Numbered from the stretch's first letter, positions 10,420 through 22,039 are shown. The stretch: DNA of 64,000 nt from Phytophthora sp. 'mugwort' (GCA_033558025.1 JAUCEF010000012.1:558001-622000), one strand, 5' to 3'. A program made the numbers and translations. Notes: generated from the sequence alone by a model not told the origin.

Positions 10420-11850
10420 TCGTCGCACTTTTGGTGGTTGCTACTTCAAGTTGAAGTTCTCTCGCAGCTCCGCCATTCTTGGTGCCGGAAGCGCCTTCGT
10501 CAGGAGATCCGCCATCATCAGGCGCGACTCCACGTACTCGGGCTTGACGACCCCTACTTCGCAAAGTCACAGATTAACTTCACGCGGATGTCCACTGGCT
10601 TCGCACTTGACATGCTGTCCTTGGATTCTAGCTGCTTATATCGCGGCCTGGGCATCCATCAGCATCGGCATCTGCTCCACCACCTGGAATCCGAGTTCGC
10701 GTACAAGCTCACGCAGGTCCAGCAGCTCCCGTCCGACGCGAGAGGTCGACGTGAACTCGGCCTCCATCGTGGAGAGCAACACTCCGGTCTGTTTCTTGCA
10801 GATCCACTACATCGCACAGCATGACGACCACGCCAGTCACGGACTTCCTGTCGCCCTTGTCAGCGGCGAAGTCCGCGCCGCTCCAGCTTTCTGTTGCAAC
10901 CTGACGAGCTTGAGGCTCTTCGTGTCCTTCACATACCTCGCAATCCTCATTGCCAGCTTCCAGTCACTCATAGTTGGCTAGTGGGTTCGCCACGTGGCCT
11001 TGTGCACAGCGAAGCTGATGTCCGGCCTCATGCAGCGCGATCCCCAACAGGCTTCCCACGCGTGACTGGAAGTCCCAAACTGTCAGCTCGCATCGAGCAT
11101 ACTTCAACAGCAGCTGGGGCTGTTTCTCTTCGGTGTCGTTGCATTCGTCGCCGATGAGCCCGCGCACTCCGTTCGCGTCCGCGAGTCCGTGCTGCTCGAG
11201 TAGCAGCTGGATAGTGACCTGCTGGTCCAGCGAGTATCCTTCGCCGCTGTCCAGCTCAACGCGCACCCCGCTGCTGTACCTCGCCGAGGCCCTTGATCGA
11301 CAACGAACTCATCGTGTCGAAGCAGTCCTCCACCAGGCTGGGGATGGACGCAGTGACCAGAAGGTCATCCACGTACACGCCCACGAAATGATCATCTCGC
11401 TGCCCTGGCGCTTGTAGTACAGGCACATGTCCGTCACGCAGTGCGTGAATCCGCCCTCCACGAGCTTGGTGTGGAGCAGCGTGCTCCACAGTCTGCTGGC
11501 CTGCTCCAACCCATACAGCGACTTCTTCAGGCGCAGCGCCAGCTTGGGCTTGGTGTCCACACCGAGCTTGCGTAACAAGGCCTCGGGGATCACCATTCCC
11601 TGTGGGATACACAGGTAGATCTCGGGATGCTGCTCTTTGTCAGCCTTGATATACGCGTTGGGGATGTCTCCATGCCTTGCCGGCACGCCCCAGCGGCGTG
11701 CGAACACCAAGATCACCTTCACGGTGCTCCGTTCCATCACGCCGCAAATGTGAGCCGTAGTCGACGCCGAACGACTGTTCATTCCAGCACGCCACGAGCC
11801 GTGCCTTGAACCGCTCAATGGCGCCGTCAGCGTCCATCTTGGTCTTAAAG
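10420..11850 (-). pseudogene. Copia reverse transcriptase and RNase H region, broken
   Basis: Minus-strand fragments in shifting frames. ALRLKKSLYGLEQASRLW (about 11500-11560) is the copia RT block before the active site. GVYVDDLLVTA (about 11350-11385) carries the YVDD catalytic motif and lies in a different frame from the preceding block. The C-terminal end reads LLTKALPAPRMAELRENF near 10440-10500, the usual end of copia RNase H (tkaLp...f). Missing or shifted segments between them rule out activity. This enzyme would copy the element RNA into DNA. Confidence 0.75.
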
Positions 11851-11852
11851 AC

Positions 11853-13506
11853 TCACTTGGTGTACAACACGTGGCCATCGCTCGGCGGTACAACGACAAT
11901 CCAGACGTCGTTCTCCTCGAGTGCATCAAGCTCCTCCACCGTGGCAATGGCCCACTTGTCCTTGAGCCTGCTCCGCATGGCCTGCCCGTAGTTCTTCAGG
12001 TCCGCCTCGCGCACGCTGTTCACCACGCCACGGGCTTGGCCAGCGCCGTCACCACTTGTGCCCTGGCGCGCTGCGGCCTCGATAGCCTTGCGTGCCACCG
12101 ATCGTGTACGGTGCCCTTCACGCGTCCAGTTGCTCCTCCGACCGCGACGTGTCGACTTCTTCTTCGAAGCCACTCCCGTGCCGCGTCCTGTCGAAGCGCT
12201 CGTGCGCTCTGCCGTCTCATCCAGCTCCGTGAGGTGCACGCGGCGCAACTGCGCGTTCTGCTCGTCCGTGAGAGTCTCCACGTTCTTAACGTGCTGCATG
12301 ACTACGACTATCTTGTCCTTCGGGATATACACCCGATATCGATTCATCTCGTCGCTCTTTCCGACGATCAAGTCCTGCTTGCCCCACTCGCCCAGCGACT
12401 TGTTCTTCGCGTCCCTGTGCACCGTGCACGGCGAACCGAAGACCACGATGTCTCTCATGTCGGGCGTGCTCTCCGTGAGAATCTGGAGCGGCGACTTCCT
12501 TCCGGGGTTCGCCTTGCTCGGGCTCCTGTTCAGTATATAGGCTGCGTACTCCGCCGCATCGCCCCAGAAGGTCAACGGTAGCCCGCAGGCAAACACCATA
12601 CTTAGCACCATGTTCATCATGGTGCGGTGCATCCTTTCGTCCTTGCCGTTGCTGGATTCGTTGTGCGGCTCGCTGACCTGCCGCGCGATTCCCGTGTCCT
12701 TGCAGAACAAGCCCAGCGTCTGGTACTCGCCGCCGCCGTCCGTCCTCAGCACGTGGATACTGAAAGTTAAACTGCCGTTCAGAGAACGCCATGAAGTGCT
12801 GGAACTTCTGCGCGGCGACGTCCTTGGTCTTCACGAAGAAAACACCGTGCCAGAGATGGTACGGTGGTCTATGAAGTTGACCATGTACCTGTTACTGAGC
12901 CGGTCCCTCGGCGTCATCGGCCCCTTCGGGTCGGATCAGACGACGCCTCCGATGACGTCGATGGGCGAATTGCCCCCGGTGTCCTTGCGGGACTCCTTGT
13001 TCTTTGGTCTGCTTGCCCGGGCACAGGCCAGGCCGTTCTCCCGCACTTCGTCCGAGATCGCGACGCCCGACGCAGGGTCCATCGCCATGTGTATGATGGC
13101 GTCGTAGTGCAGGTGAGCGAGCCAGCGGTGGAAGTGCATGAGGGATCCTCGCTGCACGTCTTGACATCAGCACATCACTCGCGTTCCTGATGCTGCTGCA
13201 TCTATGCGTGCGAATGACCAACACGTCGAAGATCGCCAGCCCTCCGTTCATGGCTGCGACGACGCGGCTGCGTTCCCAGTACGTTATCCCCTATCGTTTG
13301 GCCTCTAACAGGCCGTAGGAGATGATGTTCCGCTCCAGGTTCTCCGCGTACTGCACGTTCAGCTGCCGCACCTTTGCTGTCTTCCCCATCACTGTCGCCA
13401 CGATCAGCACGCTTCCGCACTTAGTGATCCTTAGGGGGCCGCCGTCAGCGGCGACGCATTCGCTAGCGTAGTCCTCGGCGTCTTCCAGCAGGCTCATGTC
13501 GTTCAC
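11853..13506 (-). pseudogene. Copia protease, GAG-pre-integrase and integrase region, broken
   Basis: The order on the minus strand is protease (LWILDNGSSRHLVNDMSLL near 13490-13550), GAG-pre-integrase (HFHRWLAHLHYDAI near 13130) and integrase core. In the core IDVIGGVV is followed by a stop before SDPKGPM (about 12950), then come VLRTDGGGEYQTLGLF (second catalytic Asp) and GIARQVSEPHNESSNGKDER (catalytic Glu region; 12640-12750). The linker reaches 11853 with a long basic stretch (SKKKSTRRGRRS). The largest intact frame is 299 codons (12752 to 11853). In-frame stops and a frameshift near 12760 inactivate it. Confidence 0.8.
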
Positions 13507-14550
13507 CAGGTGACGGCTCGAGCCGTTGTCGAGGATCCAGAGTCCATGCGGCCGAGGTTCAGCCGCGAGAGCATTGACACCCGAACGGCGGTGTCCGCGT
13601 AGTGGACAATGCTGTCCTGCACCAAGTTTTCAGCCTCCACACGCCTCGCTAACCGCAACCAAGTAGAGGTAGTGCTCGGTCCAGCTCCGCTTTGCACACT
13701 TCGGAGCGGTGAAGAGAGGGAACATCTTCATGCTCTGCGCCGGCGTGATCTTGGTGGCGAAGTGCGCAGCAGACGCTGCATCGCGTGCTCCAGCGTAGGC
13801 TCCTTCTCCCACCACCCTTCCACATGGCGGTTGTAGTACCGCTCGGCCATGCCGGTTAGGTGGTGGCCCAGGACGTCGACCTTGACGACCTCCGTCCACG
13901 GAAACCCACTCGCACGCTCTGCGAACTGAATCTGGCGCACGAAGCGCTTCCCCCAAGACAGGAACCCGCTCCCCTGACACTGGTACAGCTCCTTGCCGTC
14001 GAAGGAGCAGATCCCGAGCTTTCGCTGGCACGCGTCCGGCATGCGAGCGAATTTGCGGCCCAGGTGACAGCATGTGCTGTGCCGGGGCCGGTAGCTGATA
14101 CGCCTGTGGCGGCACGAAGTGCTGAGGCAACACCGTCTGCGGTGCCTGTGTCATCTCCACGTTCGCGGCCGCGTTCGCATAGCCATGCTGCCTCATGCCG
14201 AAGTACGTGGCAGGCGACATTCCCGGGGAGTTCGGTGGCTGTGGCGTCGCGCCGCGGGCACGGTGATGCATCGCCTTTCCTTACCCGAGCGACGAGCTGA
14301 ACAGGCTGGCTTCGTGGCCCTGGAGCCGCTCCTTCTCTTCCTGCCCCTCCTGCGACGCCTCCAGGCGCTCCATGCGCTCTGCGAGGCCCGCAAGAAGGTC
14401 CAGCAGCTTCTGCTGCGTGTCATTCGGCTCCTCCGCCTTCTTTGCTTCTTCGTTCTCGCCGTACAGGCTGTCGGCCCTTTCGCGACCGTCGTTGGCCTTC
14501 GGCTGCTCGCGGGCTTGGTCCGCTCCAACGGTATGAACTGTGGGCTCATA
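13503..14550 (-). pseudogene. Copia gag, frameshifted and fused to protease by deletion
   Basis: Three minus-strand frames carry one gag. The N-terminal part is a Glu/Lys-rich coiled segment (about 14300-14550). A Pro/Gln-rich linker follows. Then comes the capsid-like region FDGKELYQCQGSGFLSWGKR ... HHLTGMAERYYNRHVEGWW (about 13780-13990), and the end YADTAVRVSMLSRLNLG (about 13550-13610). Normally a CCHC zinc knuckle follows; here the sequence runs directly into the protease WILDNGSS block in another frame, so the knuckle has been deleted. Confidence 0.7.
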
Positions 14551-14553
14551 ACC
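14541..14553 (-). other. Copia primer-binding site resembling the initiator-tRNA anticodon region
   Basis: Immediately inside the 5' LTR the minus strand reads GGTTATGAGCCCA. This is the complement, with one change, of the anticodon stem-loop of eukaryotic initiator tRNA-Met (TGGGCCCATAACC), not of its 3' end. Priming by a half-tRNA of this kind is known for Drosophila copia and yeast Ty5. Use by this element is inference. Confidence 0.6.
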
Positions 14554-14716
14554 TGTTAGTTGGTGAGGATACCGTGAAGATGTAGAAGTGATCATTGAGC
14601 TAGCTCTCGCTTACTGCCTCGGCTTGGCAGCTATCCGTGCTTTCCTACGTCTTGCTGATCCCAAGGTGGGCGGCCGAACCGGTCAGCAGACCACGGTTCA
14701 ACTTCATTTTCCTACA
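14554..14716 (-). repeat. Copia 5' LTR
   Basis: A 163-bp direct copy of 10245-10408, beginning TGTTAG and ending CCTACA, so it has the TG...CA ends of an LTR. Confidence 0.75.
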
Positions 14717-17676
14717 ATATATTCTTGTTTCTCGCGTCGTATCTCTTGGTATGCATTTGTTACGGTAACGCCAATTACTAAATCTCTAGCCGATTGGCTC
14801 GCCCACACCTCCAGTCGCTCTAGCAGAAGAACTTATTTGAACCTGCTATATGGTCACACATTGGAGGCACTCCGACACGAGCTTTTACTGAAATAAACTT
14901 TTTTTTACTATCAAACTGTGAACATCCCCGTGTCCACCACCCGGGCCCCCAATAGATTGTTATAAATAAATGGAGTGCTTTACTGAGTGCTGGTCACCTT
15001 GTGAGCTACTGTTGTCTGCTCGTTGCCGTAGGGTGTAAAGGCTTTGCAGGGGGTCGCAGTTGTGGTTTCTTTGTACAGATTTTGTACTGCCGATCTCTCG
15101 TATCATCCAATCAGATGACCTGCATGAGCCACGTGTCACCGAAAGGGCTTCAAACCGGATATTTATTGTAATGATTTTCCGCCATATCTCAATTCAAAGT
15201 AGGGATTACGGAGTCTCTGGAATGCTCTGGAATTAGAAGTATTGTACCCTGGGGTAGACAATCTACCTGTCGTGGTTGCAACAAGTTGCCCTGTCAGCTT
15301 CGCTATTGTCAGGTGCCGTACTGTTTCGTCGACATACTCTGAAATCGGATGTGCACGGCGGGACCACGATCGTTCCGTCGGTCTGGGTTCTCTGGGCTTG
15401 TATCTGCGTCTCCGCTTCGGCTTCGACTGGGATGTACTACCCACTCGATGCAGATGCGATTGTAACGGACTTTTCCGACACCTTATGTCCGCTGAGCTGG
15501 CAGAAGACGTCTCGCCGGATCAACAAACCTCCTCTGACAAGTCGAACACGACCTCAGATCGGGATCTCACGTCCAGCCCCGGGGTATAGGCCCCGACACC
15601 TTCCAGCGTTTTCGCTGATGCGTACTCGCGAGGAATGGCTATGTTCCGAATGGAGTTGACCGTCATGGTGGCTACCGTCTTGGATACGACGATGGGCGTC
15701 GCCTGACCGGTGGTGCGTTGCATGAGCACCTCCTGGACGACCACTTTGGCGAGACGAGAGGGTAGCCCGGCCCCAGAGGTGTGGGACGGCCCGAATCATG
15801 TCGGCTGGAGGGATTATACGTGTGTGGCCCGGCCTGATTCTCGTATTCGACGATCGACAGAACGCTTGCTGACCGTGCGCGATACGGCAAGCTCGGAGGA
15901 CAAGGGCGGAAGGCAAGAGAGCGAATCAAGTGGAGTTGATCTTTCGGAAGGCGGGGTGAATCCGGTACCCACGGGCAAGTACAAGGAGGTGTGAAAAGAT
16001 AAGGTGGGTGTCGAAGGGCTGAGTGTGTGCGAGGGCGTCAGCGAGGTGCCTGAGCTCGTCGAGAATGTAAGGCCATCGTGAATTTACCTGTTAAGATTTA
16101 GTCTCATCTCCTTTACATACTTTTGTAGTAGTTTATTGATCTAAAACACTAACGCTCCACTACTCACTAGCCTCATACGACCGTCGTCCGTCTCTCTACA
16201 GGCCGCCTCCGACAGCCGGAGACGTCTCTTGAGTATCAATTCCCACAGGTAAGTGGAGACGCAGTGCTGTACGCTCACCATGGTCATGTTGAGGCATCAG
16301 CTTCATGACACGCACCAGGCCGTCGATTTCAAGTGAATACACCGCGAAGATAATAAATCGCGTGTTGAATGGATCCACCAAGAAGGGCTCTATACCAATC
16401 CAACTTGGCACTTCGTATATTCTTACACTATCAGCACAAGTATCGCACGATCATCACGTAGCAGACACACTTGCTTTGAAAAATCAACCATGTCGTCTGA
16501 GGAATTTATGGTCTGGACCTGAGTGGTATAACGAGAGCGAATTGCAGCATACCGATCATGAAATAACGTCAAAAGGGAAGCCTTACATGCATGCCAAAGT
16601 AAAACGGAACTCTAAGGCCACTCAGGAAAACGGACTTCCCACTGGACGTGATTGCTTCCAAGCTGCTTTGGTCGGTCGGATCCCCGCGTGAGCCCAATAC
16701 GGTGGCGAAGCAGGTCTTGAACGCTTCTGATTAAGTGCAGTAGTGAGGTATTCACATGCGGCAACTTCAATATTTTAGATCCTTCTGAACAGCGCTGTGT
16801 GGTACACATCACGTATGCCGCCGCATGGCACCCTTTCGTTATCTTCGGTCAGTATCCGAGGGCTATGCTCATCACCTATGATTGTGCACTTACACATATC
16901 CGCTGTTTGAATGACATACCGCAGGACTTCGAAGCATATGAGTATATTCAAAACCAAATGATCGTTAACTATTTAACCTTAGTAGGGGGTGCGCACACCA
17001 TTCAAACGCTGGGCAGGGGCACCACACGATAGACTGCTTACTTGCAAAATAACATTGGGGGTAGAACAAAAGCTGTGGCGGCATGAAAAATGTGTCTCCC
17101 TCCAATCAGGAGGCAAGAGGTCGATTTTTTTATTTCGTCGAACATGATCTGCAGATAATTCTGAATCAAACAATGTCTCCTAGAACTCTTAACAAATCCC
17201 AGAACCGATTAAAAAAAGCAAATGATAGTCTGTCTTCGTTAACGGTCATTTGATTTGAACTCCTGATTCCGAGTCCAAGACTTGGATCTTCCAATCAGAC
17301 GGCAACTTCTTTGTCTTCGTCGCGCTTTCGTCTTGACTTCATATTGGCTCCGGCTGATTTCGATTTTTCTTGCTGACAGCTGCACCACGCTGTGACTTTT
17401 TTCTCGCCTTATTGATTCAGCGGCCTCTTCCACATGTGTTGCTGTCGGCTCCCGGTATATTGGATCACTCTGATCCTTTTCTGGGATCTTTTTAGCATTA
17501 CCTGATGGTGGAGAGAGGGTTCGAAGGGCTGTAAGGAGGTCTTGAGTAGCGCTGTTTGCCCAGTTTTCCCTGCTCTTGCGGCAAATGCTGAACGTTCGAT
17601 TCGACCTTCAGGTTTCACACGGCGCACAACGACACCTGGCGCGGTCTTCGGCATTGCTAAAGTTGGAACTTTTTGA
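14717..17676. other. Long stretch without a recognised gene
   Basis: Only short frames. Those at 15163-15929 on the minus strand are rich in Arg/Ser/Pro and may be a decayed gag-like piece, but I cannot show it. Frames at 16196-17032 and 17239-17654 have no motif I recognise. No LTR, inverted repeat or RNA gene was noticed. Probably old transposon debris. Confidence 0.35.
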
Positions 17677-18800
17677 TCAGAGATAGATCCTGGTGCATCG
17701 CGGACAGCGCACTCTTGAAACCCTTATGCAATTGAAATGGTTTTTATTGTTCTTCGATGCGTTAGCGTTCTGGGAGTACGCCTGAAATACCGGGTAGTCT
17801 ATAATCGATCGTCGAAACCGCTTAATGGTGGAGGTATCGCGTACATCGATGTCAACCAAAGCTGCTAGTTGAGGAAGATTGAGCAAGCGCTAAACTCCGT
17901 CAAGGTGTACAACGCGTTGGAGCGATTTGCTTGATGCACAATAATTGTTCAAAGCACGCAGCTTACGTGCAACCGCACCACCCTCCGGAAAATGCACCGC
18001 TCTCCGTCACGATAACTCTCTCCTTGACCGCCACTTTGGTCGTGGGGTCTTGCTTGTAGTCAGTCCTCATATTTTCCTCCAGTCCAATTCCATGCCCAAT
18101 GCAAAGGTTGAGTGCATGCATGGTGCAGGCGGTCTGTACTGTCGTAGCAAATTGTTTCGAGACATTACGTGCTACCGAAGCCGTGTCTGAGATCGTGATT
18201 CAAACCGTCTGCTCCGCATCCAATTCGAATCGTGTCTCCAATCATCTAATCGCTCCGCCACAGCCGAGGAGTCATGCCCATCGTTCTTTGTGTCCTCAAA
18301 AAGCGCTAAATGCCGGAACCGCCAACTACGGTCAGTGAAAGCCATCGACGCGTCAATTATGCTGTTCTTTGAGCTTTTAGTCAAGACGTCAGGTGCATCA
18401 TGGTCATGAATGGCGTGCCGGTAAGTGCTTTGAGCCCCTCGCGCAACTAAACGATAGTCTGTTGAAACTTGGCGTAACTCGTATTGATTATGTCGTTGTA
18501 CGTCTTTGTCGACTGTACAGTTGCATCCGGGTCTCTGATGACAAGCTCTCCGAGCACCTGTGCCGCCACCATGTTGTACGGAAGGCCTATACAGAACGCG
18601 TTAACATTAGTCAATGAGATGGGATACAACAATCAGTAGGAAACCTCACCGGCCTGATTCGGCCATCGCGCTATGTGGCCTGCAATGCGGTCCTAATGCA
18701 CCTTTGACTTCCACCAGGGCTTCTGACGTTTAGCAGGCCGCTTGTCCTCTCCTCTCGACCCCCTGGGCCTTCGCGTTTTGCCTCCTTCTTCGATCTCGCA
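17677..18800 (-). pseudogene. Second decayed hAT-type transposase
   Basis: Minus-strand blocks in shifting frames. From the 5' side these are: a Lys/Trp-rich BED-like piece (RPAKRQKPWWKSKVH, about 18700-18760), FCIGLPYNMVAAQVLGEL and SYAKFQQTI (18450-18610), SIIDASMAFTDRSWRFRHLA (18300-18365, the hAT first catalytic block), TACTMHALNLCIGHGIG (about 18085-18140, the C.mH.lnl block) and LPQLAALVDIDVRDTSTIK (17830-17880). The order is right for a hAT enzyme and differs in sequence from the relic at 4205-5509, so this is a separate family. Several stops and shifts; not functional. Confidence 0.7.
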
Positions 18801-19655
18801 TGCACCATGAAGCGATTGGATCGCTATGACGCTTAGTGTTCTTGTATGGCCAATTTTAGGTCGAGAAGGCTGGAAACTAAGTGCGTCTTAGCGTTGGTTG
18901 CATTGGATGTCTTGCACAATGATGCTTTCCACGTCTTGCTTTAAAGACAAAGCAGGCAGATATGCGTGAACTTCTTGGCTTTGTACACTACCGCACTACC
19001 GGATCACTAAGTTGATTAATCAACTTCCAAACAGAGTCAGTAGAGTTTGGAGGGGGGGGGCATGGGTGACGTCGTCTGGAACAGTATTCGCAAGCTCCGG
19101 GGTCTACCTCTTCGAGAGTTTTGCTTTGGAGCACAGCTAATTGTCGAAGAGGTGGTATACCTTAAGCCCACAAACGCAACAAGGTGGCGTCTCGACCAGT
19201 TCATCCCAAATTAGTAGTGCTATTGCTATGTTATCACTGGATTTCTTTAGTAATAATATGATTATCACTACAACTGAGTTAACTTAAGCAAATCACGCAA
19301 ATGGATAGTACTAATAGTGGTAATATCAATGCTAACGCTGCAAATCTGTTGAGTACTACCAAATCCTGTTCCCGATGGCAAGTAGTACAGTAATCTGCCT
19401 CAATAAAGAAGTCACAATAACTTATAGCCTCCATACCTGTATTTCGTAGTTTTAGCGATTTCGTTGAGTGTTGCCCAAGAAGCCTTAAAATTTTGAAAAT
19501 GGATTCTGTGTCCATCTGAAAAAGAGGGGTGAAAATCACATAAAACGACCAAACGGGGGAGAGCGGTTGCGAGTGCGCGTAGCCACAGAACAATTTGGAA
19601 CCTCCACTATTAGGGTGTAAGCCATGTCAAGCGCGTGCTGTGGGGTCCGTCCATT
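18801..19655. other. Stretch with a weak minus-strand frame
   Basis: A 104-codon frame (19593-19279, minus) has two hydrophobic segments and a DFFIEADYC block that recurs in inverted orientation at 20350-20377. No function can be given. The rest is AT-rich with nothing recognised. Confidence 0.35.
19386..19413 (-). repeat. 28-bp inverted repeat, left arm
   Basis: Its reverse complement occurs without mismatch at 20350-20377. Read on the coding side both arms give DFFIEADYC, so they may be two fragments of one decayed coding sequence lying in opposite orientation around the SINE. Confidence 0.6.
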
Positions 19656-19935
19656 ACACTATTGACTCTGCTCTACTCTGGCCGAAAGTCCTGCCCCTCG
19701 GGGACTCGAACTCACAACTGTCCGGTCCCGAGGTGCGCGGTCTGACCACTCCATCAACCGGCGCGTAGCCACAGCAAACCCATGTGGGGTTCCCGCGAAA
19801 CAGGGCCGCGCGATATTTGTGGAGGCGGGCCCGGCGCTGAGCTTTCCAGCGCGCCGAGCACTGTAGCGGGCCGAACTTAGAGTCTTTTCTTCGTAGGAGC
19901 GCAGCGACTGCCTTTGCAAAGCAACTCTCAAGAAT
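19656..19935 (-). mobile_element. tRNA-derived SINE candidate
   Basis: The minus strand contains GATGGAGTGGTCAGACCGCG, like an internal polymerase III A box of a Leu/Ser/Tyr-type tRNA. GAGTTCGAGTCC, a good B box, follows about 45 bp later. The T-arm bases do not pair well, so this is not a working tRNA gene. The upstream head is G+C-rich and contains a block (AAGGCAGTCGCTGCGCTCCT) that recurs at 22075-22095. SINEs of tRNA origin are known in Phytophthora. End points are approximate. Confidence 0.55.
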
Positions 19936-20349
19936 GCGATGTCACCGGTCCTCGGGGGGGGTAGGGTAAATGGAGATGCGATACATTCAATACAAAACGT
20001 ACGTTTAAATTTAAAATGTGATAGGTGATTTCTACCCGCAATCTCATTGGTTGCCGAGTGCAGCGATGACGGGCCGCCGTTGGCTAAAAAAAAAACATTC
20101 CGCTGAAAGCGGCCATTAGTGAAAAATATAAATTAACGATTGGTTGAAAATGGAAATATTGTTTTATCCTGCGTCCTGTCATCCCTGAAAATAGAGGCCG
20201 TCACATGCATGGTGTGCGAGGCGCGCTCGACCTTGACGGGCTGGGACTGCAGCTGCGCACGGGCAGGCCAACCTACTGGGACCAAAACTAAACCCATCAC
20301 CGCGTAGCAGAAGCGCTCGGCTAGTTATCTTCTAGTCTATGCAGGGCGC

Positions 20350-20377
20350 GACTTCTTTATTGAGGCAGATTACTGTA
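20350..20377 (+). repeat. 28-bp inverted repeat, right arm
   Basis: Reverse complement of 19386-19413, described there. Confidence 0.6.
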
Positions 20378-21029
20378 TGCACACCGAAGTAGTTGTCCCT
20401 ATCACCCTCTGAACGTAATATGGATTATTCAAAATCGCAGTCTCGAGGTGCTTAACTATGGGAAGTCACTTTTATGTAGGATGTCTCATGAAGTCCAGCA
20501 AGGACATCTGCTGCATATTTCCTTGCTTCCTGCCTAGCTCCTCTTATAATTCTCGCTGAATCTCGCGAAGCCCCCTCACAGTCGTTTAGTGACCTGACCG
20601 TTGAAGGAGCACGGATGAGGAACTCGGCGATTCGCAAGCTCGACACCACGACTTAACGATCACTGGTGCACGGCCTCCGTCCAATCGATAGGCTCGTCAT
20701 CGTCAGCGCTACCATACTCGTCGTTACCGCAGAAAGCTTCCCAGTGGGCCACATTATTCTCTGGATTTTATCCAGAGTTGTTAGGGCGATACGAGTGCCA
20801 GTACGAATCATTATAAAAACGAATAGATTGTATATCTTTATGCTTTTTTATCCCCAACATCCTTACATTACCTTTATGATTTGGTACGTGTATGGATTGC
20901 ATAATAACCATTGTGAATGTTGCTTGGGTCTTTAACGGTCTACCTTCGTGCAACAGTGCTCCTTCAAGGATATTTAACGGACTGAAGTACGCAATGGCAT
21001 ATACTACAAAAATCACACATTGTCTCCAG
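20378..21029. other. Stretch without recognised gene
   Basis: Short frames on both strands only. It may hold the upstream remains of the helicase described next, but no motif I trust is visible. Confidence 0.35.
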
Positions 21030-21385
21030 ATGTCGTGTACATACATCAACCTTAGAGATCATGCCAACACATCGTTCATTCCTGAGTTGTCAGACGGGAT
21101 CGTTCCCGTGATGACACGTATCGAAAAAGGAGTAGAGATCAAAGGACTACTAGAACGTTCAATGCCATGGTAACTCAGGTGCCACTCATACCAGCCTTCG
21201 CGACCACTAACGACAAATGCCAAGGACTACTGTGGAAAAATCCTTCTACGTTGCGGTGACGCGAGTGAAGACAATGAATATCTCGTGGAGCCGCTGACAT
21301 TAGATTTTCTGCAATACTTCAGACCGACAGACGAGGCCCTGGCAGAAATCGTGACGTTGTTCAAGATGGAACGAAGTCATAACAC
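21030..21385 (+). pseudogene. PIF1-like helicase C-terminal relic
   Basis: Frame-shifted blocks in the right order for the end of a PIF1/Helitron-type helicase. DGIVPVMTRIEKGVEIKG comes first. PLIPAFATTNDKCQG follows (compare the FP..lAFA.TinKsQG motif), then EKSFYVAVTRVKTMN (compare lYVAlSRv), then EPLTLDFLQYFRP. Two frame changes occur in 200 bp. Whether it came from a Helitron or a host PIF1 gene cannot be told here. The relic ends just before the MITE at 21390. Confidence 0.5.
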
Positions 21386-21389
21386 TACA

Positions 21390-21838
21390 CCATTGCACGG
21401 CGTTATTCACAGCGCCAACAATCAAATTCAAATGTGAACGCTGGAATTCAAAAACAAGCCAGAAATATTACCTTCAAGATTTATATACCTGCTGAATCCG
21501 TTCGATACATTAAGTTTCGTTCGGGGACATCAGGGGGCTCAGCAACGATCTTCCAGTTTTTGGCCTCCTTGGCAGCGCGCAGGACGCAGACTCGCACCTC
21601 TTGCCAGTACTTCTTGTAGCTTGGTGATGGCATGTTGCCAATTGCGAACTGAGGTTGTAGGCTGTTGAGCGCAGCGTTCGCGCGAAGCTCCCGGCATTTT
21701 GTAAGCCCCCCAGATCCAATCATCCGTATCCTATTATACATAATATATTGATGAATATCATTTTGTAATGGTCATTTGAATTTTAGCGTTCACATTTTGA
21801 ATTTGATTGTTGGCGCTGTGAATAACGCCGTGCAATGG
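21390..21838. mobile_element. 449-bp MITE with about 55-bp inverted ends
   Basis: The ends CCATTGCACGGCGTTATTCA ... are inverted copies for about 55 bp with very few differences. TACA flanks both sides (21386-21389 and 21839-21842), a fitting 4-bp target duplication, although the boundary could be read one or two bases either way. Inside is an 86-codon minus-strand frame (21741-21481) with YKKYWQEVRVCVLRAAKEAK, of unknown meaning. The high match of the arms suggests a fairly recent insertion. Confidence 0.7.
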
Positions 21839-22039
21839 TACATAAAAATCCAGAGCTTCTCCGTGCCTTGTCATTGCTTAGTATATATCGGGTGATTGAG
21901 AAGCTCAGTCACTGACATCGGGTTTGAGACATGGATGTGCGAGAGCATGACATAGGCTGCTTTGTTGTACCGATTCCACGCAACATTTTGGATTAAACTT
22001 AATTTTGTATGATAGGTCTCCCATCTCGCTCTCGCGGAC

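Larger units (their letters stand above)
10245..14716 (-). mobile_element. Ty1/copia LTR retrotransposon, degenerate
   Basis: About 4.5 kb with two related LTRs (10245-10408 and 14554-14716, each beginning TGTTAG). The interior, read on the minus strand, has the order gag, protease, integrase, reverse transcriptase, RNase H, which defines copia. Every gene is damaged by stops, frameshifts or deletion. I did not find matching 5-bp target duplications (ACATC at left, ATATA at right), so the ends may have been reshuffled. Confidence 0.85.

Noticed and set aside
10240..14721. Target-site duplication of the copia element
   Set aside because: ACATC at the left and ATATA at the right do not match, so no duplication is claimed.
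19680..19770. Possible tRNA gene on the minus strand
   Set aside because: A and B boxes look right but the T stem does not pair and no acceptor stem is visible. A SINE fits better.
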